Origin: Variovorax sp. PAMC26660
GTDB lineage: Bacteria > Pseudomonadota > Gammaproteobacteria > Burkholderiales > Burkholderiaceae_C
DNA: 64,000 bases
Assembly: GCF_014302995.1 (NCBI RefSeq)
Contig: NZ_CP060295.1
Coordinates: 7,059,501-7,123,500 of the forward strand
Direction: 5' to 3'
Of this stretch, positions 50,988 through 60,345 are shown one piece after another. Within the stretch, counting starts at the first letter, position 1. Each line of letters opens with the position of its first letter. The notes beneath the pieces were generated by a model, which searched no databases, was not told where the DNA came from, and worked only from the letters and a program-made list of their open reading frames with translations. The position numbers were made by a program, and so were the translations under genes.

Positions 50988-51544
50988 TCCGCCGCAATCC
51001 ACGCGGCGACCTGCCCCAGGTCCATGCCAGCGCCTTTGTCGATCCCACCGCCATTCTGTGCGGCCGCGTGGTGGTCCACGAAAACGTCTTCATCGGCCCG
51101 TATGCGGTGATCCGCGCCGACGAAGTCGACGAGGACGACCACCTCGAGCCGATCGTGATCGGCGCGCATTCGAACATCCAGGACGGCGTGGTCATCCACT
51201 CCAAGTCCGGCGCCGCCGTGACCATCGGCGAGCGGACCTCGATCGCGCACCGCGCCATCGTGCACGGCCCCTGCACCGTGGGCGACGGCGTCTTCATCGG
51301 ATTCAACAGCGTGCTCTTCAACTGCACCGTCGCGCGCGGTTGCGTGGTGCGGCACAACGCCGTGCTCGACGACTGCCATCTGCCGCCAAACTTCTACGTG
51401 CCGTCGACCGAGCGCATCGGCCCAAAGACCGATCTTTCCACCATCCCCAAGGTCACCGCGCGGGCCTCCGAGTTCTCGGAGGACGTGGCGCGCACCAACA
51501 ACCGCCTGGTCGAGGGCTACAAACGAATCCAGAATGAGTTCTGA
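50984..51544 (+). CDS. Gamma-class carbonic anhydrase-like protein
   Basis: Left-handed beta-helix trimer protein, 186 residues, of the gamma-carbonic anhydrase family. The hexapeptide repeats run from about 12 to 135. All three metal-binding histidines are present: one in DGVVIHSKS and two in [10 protein letters not shown]. Gamma enzymes can work with iron or cobalt, so it may stand in for a zinc carbonic anhydrase. It overlaps folE2 by four bases and the dihydroorotase gene by 11. Confidence 0.88.
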   Translation: MIRRNPRGDLPQVHASAFVDPTAILCGRVVVHENVFIGPYAVIRADEVDEDDHLEPIVIGAHSNIQDGVVIHSKSGAAVTIGERTSIAHRAIVHGPCTVGDGVFIGFNSVLFNCTVARGCVVRHNAVLDDCHLPPNFYVPSTERIGPKTDLSTIPKVTARASEFSEDVARTNNRLVEGYKRIQNEF

Positions 51545-52979
51545 GCGCGAGCGCCCCTGCGGCGCGGGAGAAGAACGCCGCGCCATACCCCCCGATACGC
51601 AACAACGCCTGCGGATGCGCCACGCCGAGTTGCTGGTTCGCGGCGGCACGGTCCTCACGCCCAACGGCGCGCAGATGATCGACATCGCCTGCGTGGACGG
51701 CCGCATCGCGGCACTCGACACCACCGGTTGGAGCGCGGATGAAACGCTCGATGCACAAGGCCTGCACGTGCTCCCGGGCGTGATCGACAGCCAGGTCCAT
51801 TTCCGCGAGCCGGGCCTCACGCACAAGGAAACCATCGAGGCGGGCACGCGCGGCGCCGTGCTCGGCGGCGTCACCGCCGTGTTCGAGATGCCGAACACGC
51901 ATCCGCTGACACTGCACGAAGCGGACCTGAACGCCAAGCTCGCCATCGCGCAGACACAGGCCTGGTGCGACCACGCCTTCTACATCGGTGGTTCCGCCGT
52001 CAACGCCGAGCAGCTGGCGTCACTCGAAATGCTGCCGGGCTGCGCCGGCGTCAAGGTCTTCATGGGAAGCTCGTTCGGCGACCTGCTGGCCGATGAAGAC
52101 GCGGTGCTGCGCCGCATTCTTCGCCACGGCCACCGGCGCCTGGCGGTGCACGCCGAGGACGAAGCACGCCTTCGCGAGCGCAGGATCATCGCCGAGGGCC
52201 AGGGCAAGGTCCGCGACCACCCGGTCTGGCGCGATGTCGAAAGCGCGCTGCGCGCCACCCGGCGCATCGTGGCGCTGGCGCAAGAAAGCGGCCGCCGCCT
52301 TCATCTGCTGCATATCTCGTCGGCCGAGGAGATCGGTTTTCTCGCGCAGCACAAGGCGCGCGTGTCTGTCGAGGTGCTGCCGCACCATCTGACGCTGAGC
52401 GCGCCCGAATGCTACGAGCGCCTGGGCACATGGGCACAGATGAATCCGCCGATCCGTCGCGCACGCCACCAGGACGCGCTCTGGCAAGCGGTCCGCAATG
52501 GCGTGGTCGATGTGCTCGGCAGCGACCACGCCCCCCACACGCGCGAGGAAAAAGCACTGCCCTATCCCCGCTCGCCCAGCGGCATGACGGGCGTGCAGAC
52601 GCTGTTGCCGGTGATGCTCGATCACGTGCACCGCGGACGCCTGAGCTTGCAGCGGCTGGTGGATCTGACCAGCGCGGGGCCGGCCCGCGTCTTCGGCATC
52701 GAGGGAAAAGGACGCATCGCAGTGGGCTTCGATGCAGACCTCACGCTGGTCGACCTCGCGGCGCGCCGGGAAATCACCAACCGGTGGATCGCCAGCGTGG
52801 TGGGCTGGACGCCGTACGACGGGCTGCGGGTGACCGGCTGGCCGATGGCAACCCTCGTGCGCGGCAGGGTCGTGATGCGCGATGGCGAGTTGTCCGCCGC
52901 GCCGGCGGGTCGCCCCGTGCGATTCCTGGCACACGCGATGCCGATGCAGCCCTTGCGACATCCAGGCGACAGTCGATGA
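51534..52979 (+). CDS. pyrC: Dihydroorotase, alternative copy
   Basis: Amidohydrolase closing carbamoyl-aspartate to dihydroorotate in pyrimidine synthesis. 481 residues with the class I signature region DSQVHFREPGLTHKE at 85-99, FEMPNTHPLT, and the catalytic GSDHAPHT. The first histidine of the usual HxH metal pair is glutamine (Gln87, His89). The start is uncertain: ATG 51534 overlaps the preceding gene; ATG 51615 would remove 27 poorly conserved residues and begin MRHAELLVRGGTV as in typical dihydroorotases. The operon suggests a back-up enzyme for zinc shortage. Confidence 0.88.
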   Translation: MSSERERPCGAGEERRAIPPDTQQRLRMRHAELLVRGGTVLTPNGAQMIDIACVDGRIAALDTTGWSADETLDAQGLHVLPGVIDSQVHFREPGLTHKETIEAGTRGAVLGGVTAVFEMPNTHPLTLHEADLNAKLAIAQTQAWCDHAFYIGGSAVNAEQLASLEMLPGCAGVKVFMGSSFGDLLADEDAVLRRILRHGHRRLAVHAEDEARLRERRIIAEGQGKVRDHPVWRDVESALRATRRIVALAQESGRRLHLLHISSAEEIGFLAQHKARVSVEVLPHHLTLSAPECYERLGTWAQMNPPIRRARHQDALWQAVRNGVVDVLGSDHAPHTREEKALPYPRSPSGMTGVQTLLPVMLDHVHRGRLSLQRLVDLTSAGPARVFGIEGKGRIAVGFDADLTLVDLAARREITNRWIASVVGWTPYDGLRVTGWPMATLVRGRVVMRDGELSAAPAGRPVRFLAHAMPMQPLRHPGDSR

Positions 52980-53416
52980 ACGCATCGATGCCACCGAATA
53001 CGCTCGGGCAGGTGGGACTGAAAGCCACATTGCCGCGGATGAAGATCCTCGAGCTCTTTCGCAACCAGGCGCAACGGCATCTTTCGGCGGAAGACCTCTA
53101 TCGCCTGCTGATCGAGGCACGTGCCGAAGTCAGCCTCGCCACCGTGTATCGCGTGCTCGCCCAACTGGAGCAGGCAGGCCTCTTGAAACGCAGCAGCTTT
53201 CAGACCGGGAAGGCGATCTACGAGATCGACGACAACGTGCATCACGACCATCTGGTGTGTGTCGATTGCGGGCGGGTCGAGGAATTTCACGACGCCGAGA
53301 TCGAGCACCGGCAAATGCTGGTGTGCGAACAGCGAGGCTTCCGTCTGCGGGAGCACGCGCTGACGCTCTATGGCAACTGCACGAAGCCGGATTGCGAGCA
53401 TCGCCGGATGCGCTGA
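52976..53416 (+). CDS. Fur/Zur-family metalloregulator
   Basis: A 146-residue dimeric repressor: winged-helix DNA-binding domain (LKATLPRMKILELF through SLATVYRVLAQLEQAGL) and a metal domain with HHDHLVCVDCGRVEEF. Structural-zinc cysteine pairs are CVDC and CTKPDC near the C-terminus. The sequence itself reads closer to Fur than to classic Zur, but the company of folE2, carbonic anhydrase and pyrC points to zinc control. The start overlaps the pyrC stop (ATGA). A terminator follows. Confidence 0.88.
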   Translation: MNASMPPNTLGQVGLKATLPRMKILELFRNQAQRHLSAEDLYRLLIEARAEVSLATVYRVLAQLEQAGLLKRSSFQTGKAIYEIDDNVHHDHLVCVDCGRVEEFHDAEIEHRQMLVCEQRGFRLREHALTLYGNCTKPDCEHRRMR

Positions 53417-53490
53417 GGCGCTGAGCCGAGCGGCCAGCGCGCGTCAGGGCCATCCATTGGCCTGAGAAACTTCGGCGCCGGAAAAGCAGA

Positions 53491-53528
53491 ACGGGCGCGA
53501 CGCCCTTCAGCGTCGCGCCCGTGGTTTT
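53491..53528. terminator. Strong bidirectional terminator
   Basis: A perfect 13-bp stem ACGGGCGCGACGC (53491-53503) pairs with 53510-53522 around a six-base loop, followed by GGTTTTTG. It separates the convergent regulator and tctA genes. Confidence 0.92.
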
Positions 53529-53542
53529 TGAAGTGGCCGTCG

Positions 53543-55066
53543 TCAGGCGTCCAGCTGCGCCAACCGCTTGAGCTTGCGTTCGCTCATGCGCTTGGCCACG
53601 CGCGGCAGCACCAGCACGGCCACCACGACGATGACCAGCGTGATCGACATCGGACGCTGGAAGAACACCGCAGCACTGCCCTCGCCGATCGACATTGCGT
53701 TGCGCAGCTGCGCTTCGGCGAGCGGCCCGAGGATCATGCCGACCACCACGGGCGCGGTCGGGAAGTCGTAGCGCCGCATCACCACGCCCAGCAGGCCGAT
53801 GGCGTACAGCAGGAACAGGTCGAACGCGCTCTGGCGCATGCCGTAGGCACCCACGGTCGCGAAGATCAGGATGCCGGCGTAGAGCTGCGGCTTCGGGATC
53901 TTCAGCAGCTTGACCCACAGGCCGACCATCGGCAGGTTCAGCACCAGCAGCATGACGTTGCCGATGTAGAGCGAGGCGATCAGCGCCCACACCAGCGCGG
54001 CCGAAGTGGTGAAGAGCTGCGGACCCGGCTGGATGCCGTAGTTCTGGAACGCGCCCAGCAGGATGGCGGTGGTGTTCGATGTCGGAATGCCGAGCGTGAG
54101 CAGCGGAATCAGCGCGGCCGTCACCGTGGCGTTGTTGGCGGCCTCGGGGCCGGCCACGCCTTCGATGGCACCGGTGGTGCCGAACTCGGCCTTGGCATCC
54201 TTGTCCTTGGCGAGCTTCTTTTCCATCGCATAGCTCAGGAAGGTCGGAATCTCCGTGCCGCCGGCCGGAATGCAACCGAAGGGCGTGCCGATGGCCGTGC
54301 CACGCAGCCACGCCGGAATGGAACGCTTCCAGTCGCGCTTGGTCATGTGCACGCGGCTGAGCTTGTTCTGGCCTTCGGTGACCTTGCCTTCATAGAGCAC
54401 GGCATAGAGCACTTCGGCCACAGCGAACAGGCCGACCGCGACCAGCACGATCTCGATGCCGTCGAGCAGTTCGGGCACGCCGCCCGTGTAGCGGCCCTGG
54501 CCGGAAATCTGGTCGAGCCCGACGCAGCCGGCCGCCAGGCCGACGAACAGCGCCGTCATGCCGCGCAGCGTGCTCTTGCCGAGCACCGCGCTCACCGTGG
54601 TGAAGGCCAGCAGCATCAAGAGGAAATATTCAGGCGGCCCCAGCTTGACCGCGAACTCGGCCACGAAAGGCGCGAACAGCGTGACGATGACAGTGGCGAT
54701 GGTGCCGGCCACGAAGGAGCCGATGGCGGCCGTGGCAAGCGCAGCGCCCGCCCTGCCGCTCTTGGCCATCTTGTTGCCCTCCATCGCGGTCACCATGCTG
54801 GCGGTTTCGCCGGGCGTGTTCAGCAGGATCGAGGTGGTCGAGCCGCCGTACATGGCGCCGTAGTAGATGCCCGAGAAGAAGATCATCGAGGCCGTGATGT
54901 CGACCTTGCCGGTGATGGGCAGCAGCATCGCCACCGCCACCGCCGGGCCGATGCCGGGCAGCACGCCCACGGCGGTGCCCAGGGCACAGCCGACCAGGCA
55001 CCAGAGCAGATTGATCGGGGTGATCGCCGTGGCGAAGCCCGCCATGAGTGCGTTGAAGATATCCAT
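53543..55066 (-). CDS. tctA: Tripartite tricarboxylate transporter, large membrane subunit
   Basis: Main transport subunit of a TTT-family solute:cation symporter, 507 residues with about eleven to twelve membrane segments. The conserved repeats are [19 protein letters not shown] near the N-terminus and [24 protein letters not shown] in the second half. It starts one base after the tctB stop. With the nearby TctDE-type two-component system, citrate or another di/tricarboxylate is the likely substrate, but TTT systems are diverse. Confidence 0.93.
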   Translation of the reverse strand: MDIFNALMAGFATAITPINLLWCLVGCALGTAVGVLPGIGPAVAVAMLLPITGKVDITASMIFFSGIYYGAMYGGSTTSILLNTPGETASMVTAMEGNKMAKSGRAGAALATAAIGSFVAGTIATVIVTLFAPFVAEFAVKLGPPEYFLLMLLAFTTVSAVLGKSTLRGMTALFVGLAAGCVGLDQISGQGRYTGGVPELLDGIEIVLVAVGLFAVAEVLYAVLYEGKVTEGQNKLSRVHMTKRDWKRSIPAWLRGTAIGTPFGCIPAGGTEIPTFLSYAMEKKLAKDKDAKAEFGTTGAIEGVAGPEAANNATVTAALIPLLTLGIPTSNTTAILLGAFQNYGIQPGPQLFTTSAALVWALIASLYIGNVMLLVLNLPMVGLWVKLLKIPKPQLYAGILIFATVGAYGMRQSAFDLFLLYAIGLLGVVMRRYDFPTAPVVVGMILGPLAEAQLRNAMSIGEGSAAVFFQRPMSITLVIVVVAVLVLPRVAKRMSERKLKRLAQLDA

Positions 55067-55067
55067 G

Positions 55068-55619
55068 TCAGAACCACCCGGTGGAAGTCAGGCCCGGCAG
55101 GTTGATGGCCAGGAATTGCGTGAATGTCCAGAACACGGGCGCGGAGATCAGCGCGCCGGCAACGATGTCGTTGAACCAGGTGCGCGGCGCATTGACGCCC
55201 GCCTGCCCGCTCGCGCGGCGCAAGCCCTGCACCGCCAGCACGTAGCACAGCGTGCAACTGAGGATGAAGCCGAGGGTGGTGATGAGCGCGGCATTGAGCA
55301 GCAGGCCCGCCGAAACCCAGACGAAGCCGGGCCAGTAGGCGCGGTCGGCGCCCGAAGGCGCGTCGAGTTCGCGAAAGCCGCCGGTGCGCGCTTCCCACAG
55401 GATCCATGCGCCGCACAGCACCAGCACCACGGACACCAGCCAGGGCAGGAAGTTGGGGCCGACGCCGCCGTAGCCGGCTTCGGAAGAAATGTCGATGGCG
55501 CCGAAGGCCAGCGCCAGGCCGGTCAGCAGCACGCCGGCGCCGACCAGGGTTTGGGGCCACGTGGCCGCAGGTTGCGCGGCCCCGTCAGATAGAGAGACCG
55601 AGGGATCTGGCGTTGTCAT
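55068..55619 (-). CDS. tctB: Tripartite tricarboxylate transporter, small membrane subunit
   Basis: Small four-helix subunit of the TTT symporter, 183 residues. It has a hydrophilic N-terminal 25 residues, then LVGAGVLLTGLALAFGAIDI, FLPWLVSVVLVLCGAWIL and two more membrane segments. GYGGVGPNFLPWL is typical of TctB. It lies between tctC (98 bases upstream) and tctA (one base downstream). Confidence 0.9.
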   Translation of the reverse strand: MTTPDPSVSLSDGAAQPAATWPQTLVGAGVLLTGLALAFGAIDISSEAGYGGVGPNFLPWLVSVVLVLCGAWILWEARTGGFRELDAPSGADRAYWPGFVWVSAGLLLNAALITTLGFILSCTLCYVLAVQGLRRASGQAGVNAPRTWFNDIVAGALISAPVFWTFTQFLAINLPGLTSTGWF

Positions 55620-55717
55620 TTTTTGCTCCCGGAATGTGGTGCTGGATTTGAAAACGGCACGCTGTCATCTCTTGCGAGGACAGCGCGCCGTTGGGCGGGC
55701 AGGCAGGCGCCGGGGCC

Positions 55718-56677
55718 TCAGACCATGCCGGACTTGGTCATGATGGCGCGCAGGCTGGCGAAGTCGTCGTCCACGAACTTGGCGAAGGCTTCGCCCGACA
55801 GCACCGCCGGCGTCCAGTCGTTCTTCTTGAGCGACTCGGCCCACGACGCGCTCTTCATGGCGGCCAGCACCATATCGGTGAGCGACTTGCGCTGCTCGGC
55901 CGAAATGCCGGGGGCGCCGTAGACGCCGCGCCAGTTGCCGATCTCGACGTCGATGCCCTGTTCCTTCAGGGTCGGCACGTTGATGCCCGGCAGGCGCTGG
56001 CCGGAGGTGACAGCAATGGCTTTCATCTTGCCGGCGGCGATGTACTCGGCGAATTCGCTGTACCCGCTGCCGCCGATGGTGACGTTGCCGCCCAGGATGG
56101 CAGCGGTGGCTTCACCGCCGCCACGGAAGGCCACGTAGTTGATCTTGGACGGATCGGCGCCGACGCGCTGCGCGATCATGGCCGCGGCAATGTGCTCGGT
56201 GGAGCCGCGCGAACCGCCGCCCCACTTGACGCTGCCCGGGTCCTTCTTGAGCTGGTCGACCACGTCCTTCATGGTCTTGAAGGGCGAGTTGGACGGCAGC
56301 ACGAACACGTTGTATTCGGTGGTCAGGCGTGCGATGGGCGTGGCCTGTTCGAGCTTGACCGGCGGCTTGCCGGTGATGATGCCGCCCAGCATGACCGAGC
56401 CCATCACCATGAGTGCGTTGGCGTCGCCCTTGGAGCCGTTCACGAACTGGGCCAGGCCCAGTGCGCCGGCGGCACCGCCCTTGTTGTCGAAGGTGACAGT
56501 GTCGGCCACCTTGGCGTCGTTCAGCGCCTTGCCAAGTGCGCGGCCGGTGGTGTCCCAGCCGCCGCCCGGATTGGCGGGAATCATCATCTTGACGTTGGCA
56601 GCGGCCCGGGCCGACAGTGGCAGGGCTCCGGCGGCGGCCAGCGCGGCCAATGACTTCAAAAAGGTGTCTCGACGCAT
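55718..56677 (-). CDS. tctC: Tripartite tricarboxylate transporter, periplasmic binding protein
   Basis: Bug/TctC-type receptor of 319 residues. The N-terminus MRRDTFLKSLAAL has a twin-arginine-like start and a signal peptide to about 26 (ARA|AA). The mature protein has MMIPANPGGGWDTTGRALGKAL and FDNKGGAAGALGLAQFV, the two ligand-anion loops of the family. AGGAG is nine bases before ATG 56677. First gene of tctCBA and divergent from tctDE. Confidence 0.93.
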   Translation of the reverse strand: MRRDTFLKSLAALAAAGALPLSARAAANVKMMIPANPGGGWDTTGRALGKALNDAKVADTVTFDNKGGAAGALGLAQFVNGSKGDANALMVMGSVMLGGIITGKPPVKLEQATPIARLTTEYNVFVLPSNSPFKTMKDVVDQLKKDPGSVKWGGGSRGSTEHIAAAMIAQRVGADPSKINYVAFRGGGEATAAILGGNVTIGGSGYSEFAEYIAAGKMKAIAVTSGQRLPGINVPTLKEQGIDVEIGNWRGVYGAPGISAEQRKSLTDMVLAAMKSASWAESLKKNDWTPAVLSGEAFAKFVDDDFASLRAIMTKSGMV

Positions 56678-56814
56678 TGTTGTCTCCTGGAAACTGGAAG
56701 GAACTTGAAAGGAACCTGACTTGAACCTGAGCGCTATCATGCGCCGCCCCGCTGTCAGTTGGCTGTCCGCCAGACTGGGGAAAACACCAAAGTACACACC
56801 CCCACCGCCACCGT

Positions 56815-57498
56815 ATGAAGCTGCTGCTGGTCGAAGACGACCCCTCGATGCAAATCACCCTGCAGCGCGCGCTCGGGCGCCGACGGATCGATGTGCGCAT
56901 CTGTGGTGACGGCGCGCAGGCGGTCGCCCAATGGCGCGCCATCGAACCCGACGTGGTGGCGCTCGACCTGAGCCTGCCCAACCTGGACGGCCTGCAGGTG
57001 CTGGCGCAGGCCCGCTCGGAAGGGCTGCGCACGCCGGTGCTGCTGCTGACCGCGCGCGGCACGGTGGGCGACCGCATCGTCGGCCTGAATGCCGGCGCCG
57101 ACGACTACCTGCCCAAGCCTTTCGACCTCGACGAGCTGGAGGCCCGCATCCGCGCCTTGCGGCGGCGCAGCCACGGCGCGCTCGGGCAGGACGCCGGGCT
57201 GAACCCGCAGGAGATCGGCGGGCTGCGCTACGAGCCCGACAACGGCGCCATCTACAACCGCGCCGAACTGCTCGAACTCACGCCGCGCGAGCTGGCACTG
57301 CTGAAGGCGCTGATGATGAAACCGGGCCACGCGGTCACCAAGGAGCGCCTGTTCGAGCTGGTGTTTCCGGGCGAGACCGAGGTGCAGTACGAGGCCATCG
57401 AGGTGGTGGTGTATCGCCTGCGCAAGAAGCTCGCGGGCACCGGCGCCGTGCTGATGACGATGCGCGGGCTCGGCTACCTGGTTCGCCCGGAGTCATGA
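56815..57498 (+). CDS. tctD: Response regulator, OmpR/PhoB type (TctD-like)
   Basis: A 227-residue regulator. The receiver domain has the acidic pair EDD at 7-9, phospho-accepting Asp51 in ALDLSLPN and Lys101 in LPKPFD; the winged-helix domain (about 128-224) ends in MTMRGLGYLVRP. It is divergent from tctC by 137 bases, so that gap should hold its binding site. Overlaps the kinase gene by four bases. TctDE control of tctCBA is established in Salmonella and Bordetella relatives. Confidence 0.9.
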   Translation: MKLLLVEDDPSMQITLQRALGRRRIDVRICGDGAQAVAQWRAIEPDVVALDLSLPNLDGLQVLAQARSEGLRTPVLLLTARGTVGDRIVGLNAGADDYLPKPFDLDELEARIRALRRRSHGALGQDAGLNPQEIGGLRYEPDNGAIYNRAELLELTPRELALLKALMMKPGHAVTKERLFELVFPGETEVQYEAIEVVVYRLRKKLAGTGAVLMTMRGLGYLVRPES

Positions 57499-58916
57499 CC
57501 CGCATCCTGTCGCTTCGCGCGCGGCTGCTGCTGGGCATCCTCGCGCCGATTGCCGTGTTCATCGTGATCAACAGCGTGAGCCTGTACCGGCAGAGCCTGG
57601 CGGCCGCCACCACCGCTTACGACCGCACGCTGCTCGCCTCAGCCAAGACCATCGGCGAACAGCTCGACGTGGAAGGCTACGACGAGCAGGCGCATTTGCG
57701 CGCGATCGTGCCCTACTCCGCGCTCGAAGCCTTCGAGGCCGACAACCGAAGCCGCCTCTTCTACCGGGTCTCTGCGCTCGACGGCGAAATGATCTCGGGC
57801 TTTGCCGAGCTGCCGTTCTGGCGCGGACGCATCCCGGACCGCAGCGCCTACGCGGCGCTGGTCGATTTCTACGACGCGCAGTTTCGCAACCAGCCGGTGC
57901 GCGTCGCGGTGCTGCTGCAGCCCGTGTCCAGCGCACGCGGTCGCGGCATGGCCGTGGTGCAGGTGGCCGAGACGCTGGAGATCCGCGAAACGCTGGCGCG
58001 CAAGCTGCTGGTCGACACGCTGTGGCGGCAGTTGCTGCTGATGGGCGTGATCGCGCTGGTGACGGTGTTCGTGGTGCAACGCGCCACGCGGCCGGTGCGC
58101 AAGCTGGGCGAGGCCATCGGCAAGCGCGCGGCCGACGACCTCTCGCCCATCGACGCGCCCGATGCGCCGCGCGAGCTGCGCCCACTGATCGACGCCACCA
58201 CCGAGGTCATGGGACGGCTGCAGCGGCTGCTCGATCACCAGAAGCGCTTTGTGCGCGACAGTGCCCATCAGTTGCGCACGCCGCTGGCGGTGCTCAAGGC
58301 ACAGGTGCAGTCGGCGCGGCGCGGCGACGTCGCGCCCGAGCAGGCACTGAGCGAGATCAGCCAGACGGTCGAGCGCGCCACGACGCTCGCCAACCAGATG
58401 CTGTCGCTCGCCAAGGTCGAGCAGTTGCGCCAGCAGCCGGAATCGGTGGCGCTCGATCTGGGCGAGGTGGTGCGCCACATCGCGCTCGACCTGTCGCCAC
58501 TGGTGGCCGACAAGGCGCTCGATTTCGAGCTGGCCATCGACGAGCCGGTGACGGTGCGCGCGCACCAGTGGATGCTGCAGGAACTCACGCGCAACCTGCT
58601 GCACAACGCGATCAAGCTGAGCCCTGCGGGCGCGGCGCTGTCGATCTCGGTGCGCCCCGAGGGCGACGACGCCGTGCTCACGGTGCGCGACTGCGGCCCC
58701 GGCATCTCGCCCGAGCTGCGGCAGCGGCTGTTCGCGCCTTTCTCGGCCGGCAGCACGTCCAGCGGCTCGGGGCTGGGGCTGGCGATCTGCCGCGAGATCG
58801 TGCTGGCGCTGAACGGGCGCATCAGCCTGGACAACCGCACGGCAAAGGACGACGCCACACAGGTCATCGGGCTCGATGCCGTGGTGCACCTGCCGCTCTG
58901 GCGGCACAATTCCTGA
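57495..58916 (+). CDS. tctE: Sensor histidine kinase (TctE-like)
   Basis: Membrane kinase of 473 residues. TM1 is about 11-30 and TM2 about 178-195, with a ~145-residue periplasmic sensor between, matching the two-component kinase N-terminal domain family. The H-box RDSAHQLRTPLAVLKAQ gives His258; the N-box LLHNAIKLSP and G-boxes DCGPGIS and GSGLGLAI follow. Note N-box NAIKLSP instead of the usual NAIKYSP/TP. Translationally coupled to tctD. Confidence 0.9.
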   Translation: MTRILSLRARLLLGILAPIAVFIVINSVSLYRQSLAAATTAYDRTLLASAKTIGEQLDVEGYDEQAHLRAIVPYSALEAFEADNRSRLFYRVSALDGEMISGFAELPFWRGRIPDRSAYAALVDFYDAQFRNQPVRVAVLLQPVSSARGRGMAVVQVAETLEIRETLARKLLVDTLWRQLLLMGVIALVTVFVVQRATRPVRKLGEAIGKRAADDLSPIDAPDAPRELRPLIDATTEVMGRLQRLLDHQKRFVRDSAHQLRTPLAVLKAQVQSARRGDVAPEQALSEISQTVERATTLANQMLSLAKVEQLRQQPESVALDLGEVVRHIALDLSPLVADKALDFELAIDEPVTVRAHQWMLQELTRNLLHNAIKLSPAGAALSISVRPEGDDAVLTVRDCGPGISPELRQRLFAPFSAGSTSSGSGLGLAICREIVLALNGRISLDNRTAKDDATQVIGLDAVVHLPLWRHNS

Positions 58917-58919
58917 TCT

Positions 58920-59363
58920 ATGGAATCTCTGGAACGTCTGCGCATCGACAAATGGCTCTGGGCCGCCCGCTTCTTCAAGACGCGCTCGCTGGCCGCGGAG
59001 GAAATCGGCAAGAACCGGATACAGGTGAATGGCGACGTCGCCAAGGCCTCGCGCGAGGTCAAGGCGGGCGACACCGTGACGATGCGCCAGGGCGTGCAGA
59101 CGCGGACCGTGACGGTGCGCGGCGTGAGCGCCCAGCGCGGGCCGGCACCGATCGCCCAGCAGCTCTACGAAGAAACCGCCGAGAGCATCGCAGCGCAAGC
59201 CGCCATCCGCGAGCAGCGCCGCATGGGCAGCGAACCGGCCCTGGCCATCGAACAGGGCCGCCCGACCAAGCGCGACCGGCGCGACCTCGATGGCGCGGTG
59301 CGCCATGCCGAATGGGACAACCGCTGGAGCGCGTCGCTCGACCCTGACGAAGCCGATCGCTGA
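58920..59363 (+). CDS. hslR: S4-domain RNA-binding protein, heat-shock 15 type
   Basis: A 147-residue basic protein with an N-terminal S4 domain (RLRIDKWLWAARFFKTRSLAAEEIGKNRIQVNG at about 6-39). In E. coli Hsp15 binds stalled 50S subunits carrying nascent chains. The C-terminal half is rich in Arg, Ala and Glu as expected. It follows tctE by three bases but is a housekeeping gene, so read-through coupling is probably incidental. Confidence 0.88.
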   Translation: MESLERLRIDKWLWAARFFKTRSLAAEEIGKNRIQVNGDVAKASREVKAGDTVTMRQGVQTRTVTVRGVSAQRGPAPIAQQLYEETAESIAAQAAIREQRRMGSEPALAIEQGRPTKRDRRDLDGAVRHAEWDNRWSASLDPDEADR

Positions 59364-59406
59364 TTCGCGTACGCTGTCGCCTTTCCTTTCTCACGGAGTC
59401 CGGAAC

Positions 59407-60213
59407 ATGGCCAGCTTCAAGAAGTACCGCGTCGGCAGCAAGTTCAAGCTCTCGCACATCGACCCCGACGACACGCCTTTTTGCGCGGGCGACGAGGCCT
59501 CGCAGCGCGCGGAAGTCGACGCGCTGGCTGTCGAACTCGACGAACTCCAGGACCTTCTGAACGCGGAAGGCAAGCGCAAGGTGCTGCTGGTGCTGCAAGG
59601 CATGGACACCAGCGGCAAGGACGGCACCGTGCGCTGGGTGTTCTCGCGCACCTCGCCGCTGGGCGTGCGCGTGACGGCCTTCAAGGCACCCAACGACCTG
59701 GAGCGCGCACACGACTACCTCTGGCGCTGCCATGCCGCCGTGCCGCGCACCGGCGAGATCATGGTGTGGAACCGCAGCCACTACGAAGACGTGCTGGTGC
59801 CCGTGGTCGAAGGCTGGATCGACAAGGCCGAGGCGAAGCGCCGCTATGCGCAGATCAACGACTTCGAGCGGCTTCTGACCGAGACTGGCACGGTGATCGT
59901 CAAGTGCATGCTGCACATCGACAAGGACGAGCAGCGCGAGCGCCTGCAGGCCCGCATCGACACGCCGGGCAAGCAATGGAAGTTCAGCATGGACGACCTG
60001 GAGGTACGCACCAAGTGGAGCGCCTACCAGCAGGCCTACCAGAACGCGCTGGGCGCCACGTCGACCGACCACGCACCGTGGCACGTGGTGCCCGCCAACA
60101 GCAAGCGGCATCGCAACGTGATGATTGCGCAGTTGCTGGTGAAGACGCTGCGGCAGATGAAGCTCAAGGCGCCAGCGCCGGACCCGGCGCTCAAGGGAAT
60201 GATCGTCAAGTGA
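59407..60213 (+). CDS. ppk2: Polyphosphate kinase 2 family enzyme
   Basis: Transfers phosphate between polyphosphate and nucleotides. 268 residues with Walker A-like GMDTSGKDG at 65-73, the RSHYEDVLVP lid/Walker B region (WNRSHYEDVL at 121-130) and FSMDDLEVRTKW. Single-domain PPK2 enzymes of this length phosphorylate AMP, ADP or both; the class cannot be fixed by eye. ATG 59407 is preferred over the upstream in-frame start, with GGAG just before. Confidence 0.92.
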   Translation: MASFKKYRVGSKFKLSHIDPDDTPFCAGDEASQRAEVDALAVELDELQDLLNAEGKRKVLLVLQGMDTSGKDGTVRWVFSRTSPLGVRVTAFKAPNDLERAHDYLWRCHAAVPRTGEIMVWNRSHYEDVLVPVVEGWIDKAEAKRRYAQINDFERLLTETGTVIVKCMLHIDKDEQRERLQARIDTPGKQWKFSMDDLEVRTKWSAYQQAYQNALGATSTDHAPWHVVPANSKRHRNVMIAQLLVKTLRQMKLKAPAPDPALKGMIVK

Positions 60214-60345
60214 GCGGGCACGGCCGGGCCGGTTGCCCGTCATGTCCCTTCTGTAAAGGGCTTTCCCGCCTACGAAATGGCCGTTGGTGTGCCGCTAAGC
60301 TGGACCGCGTACCGATTCAGGTGCATCAACCAGAAGGACTCCAAC

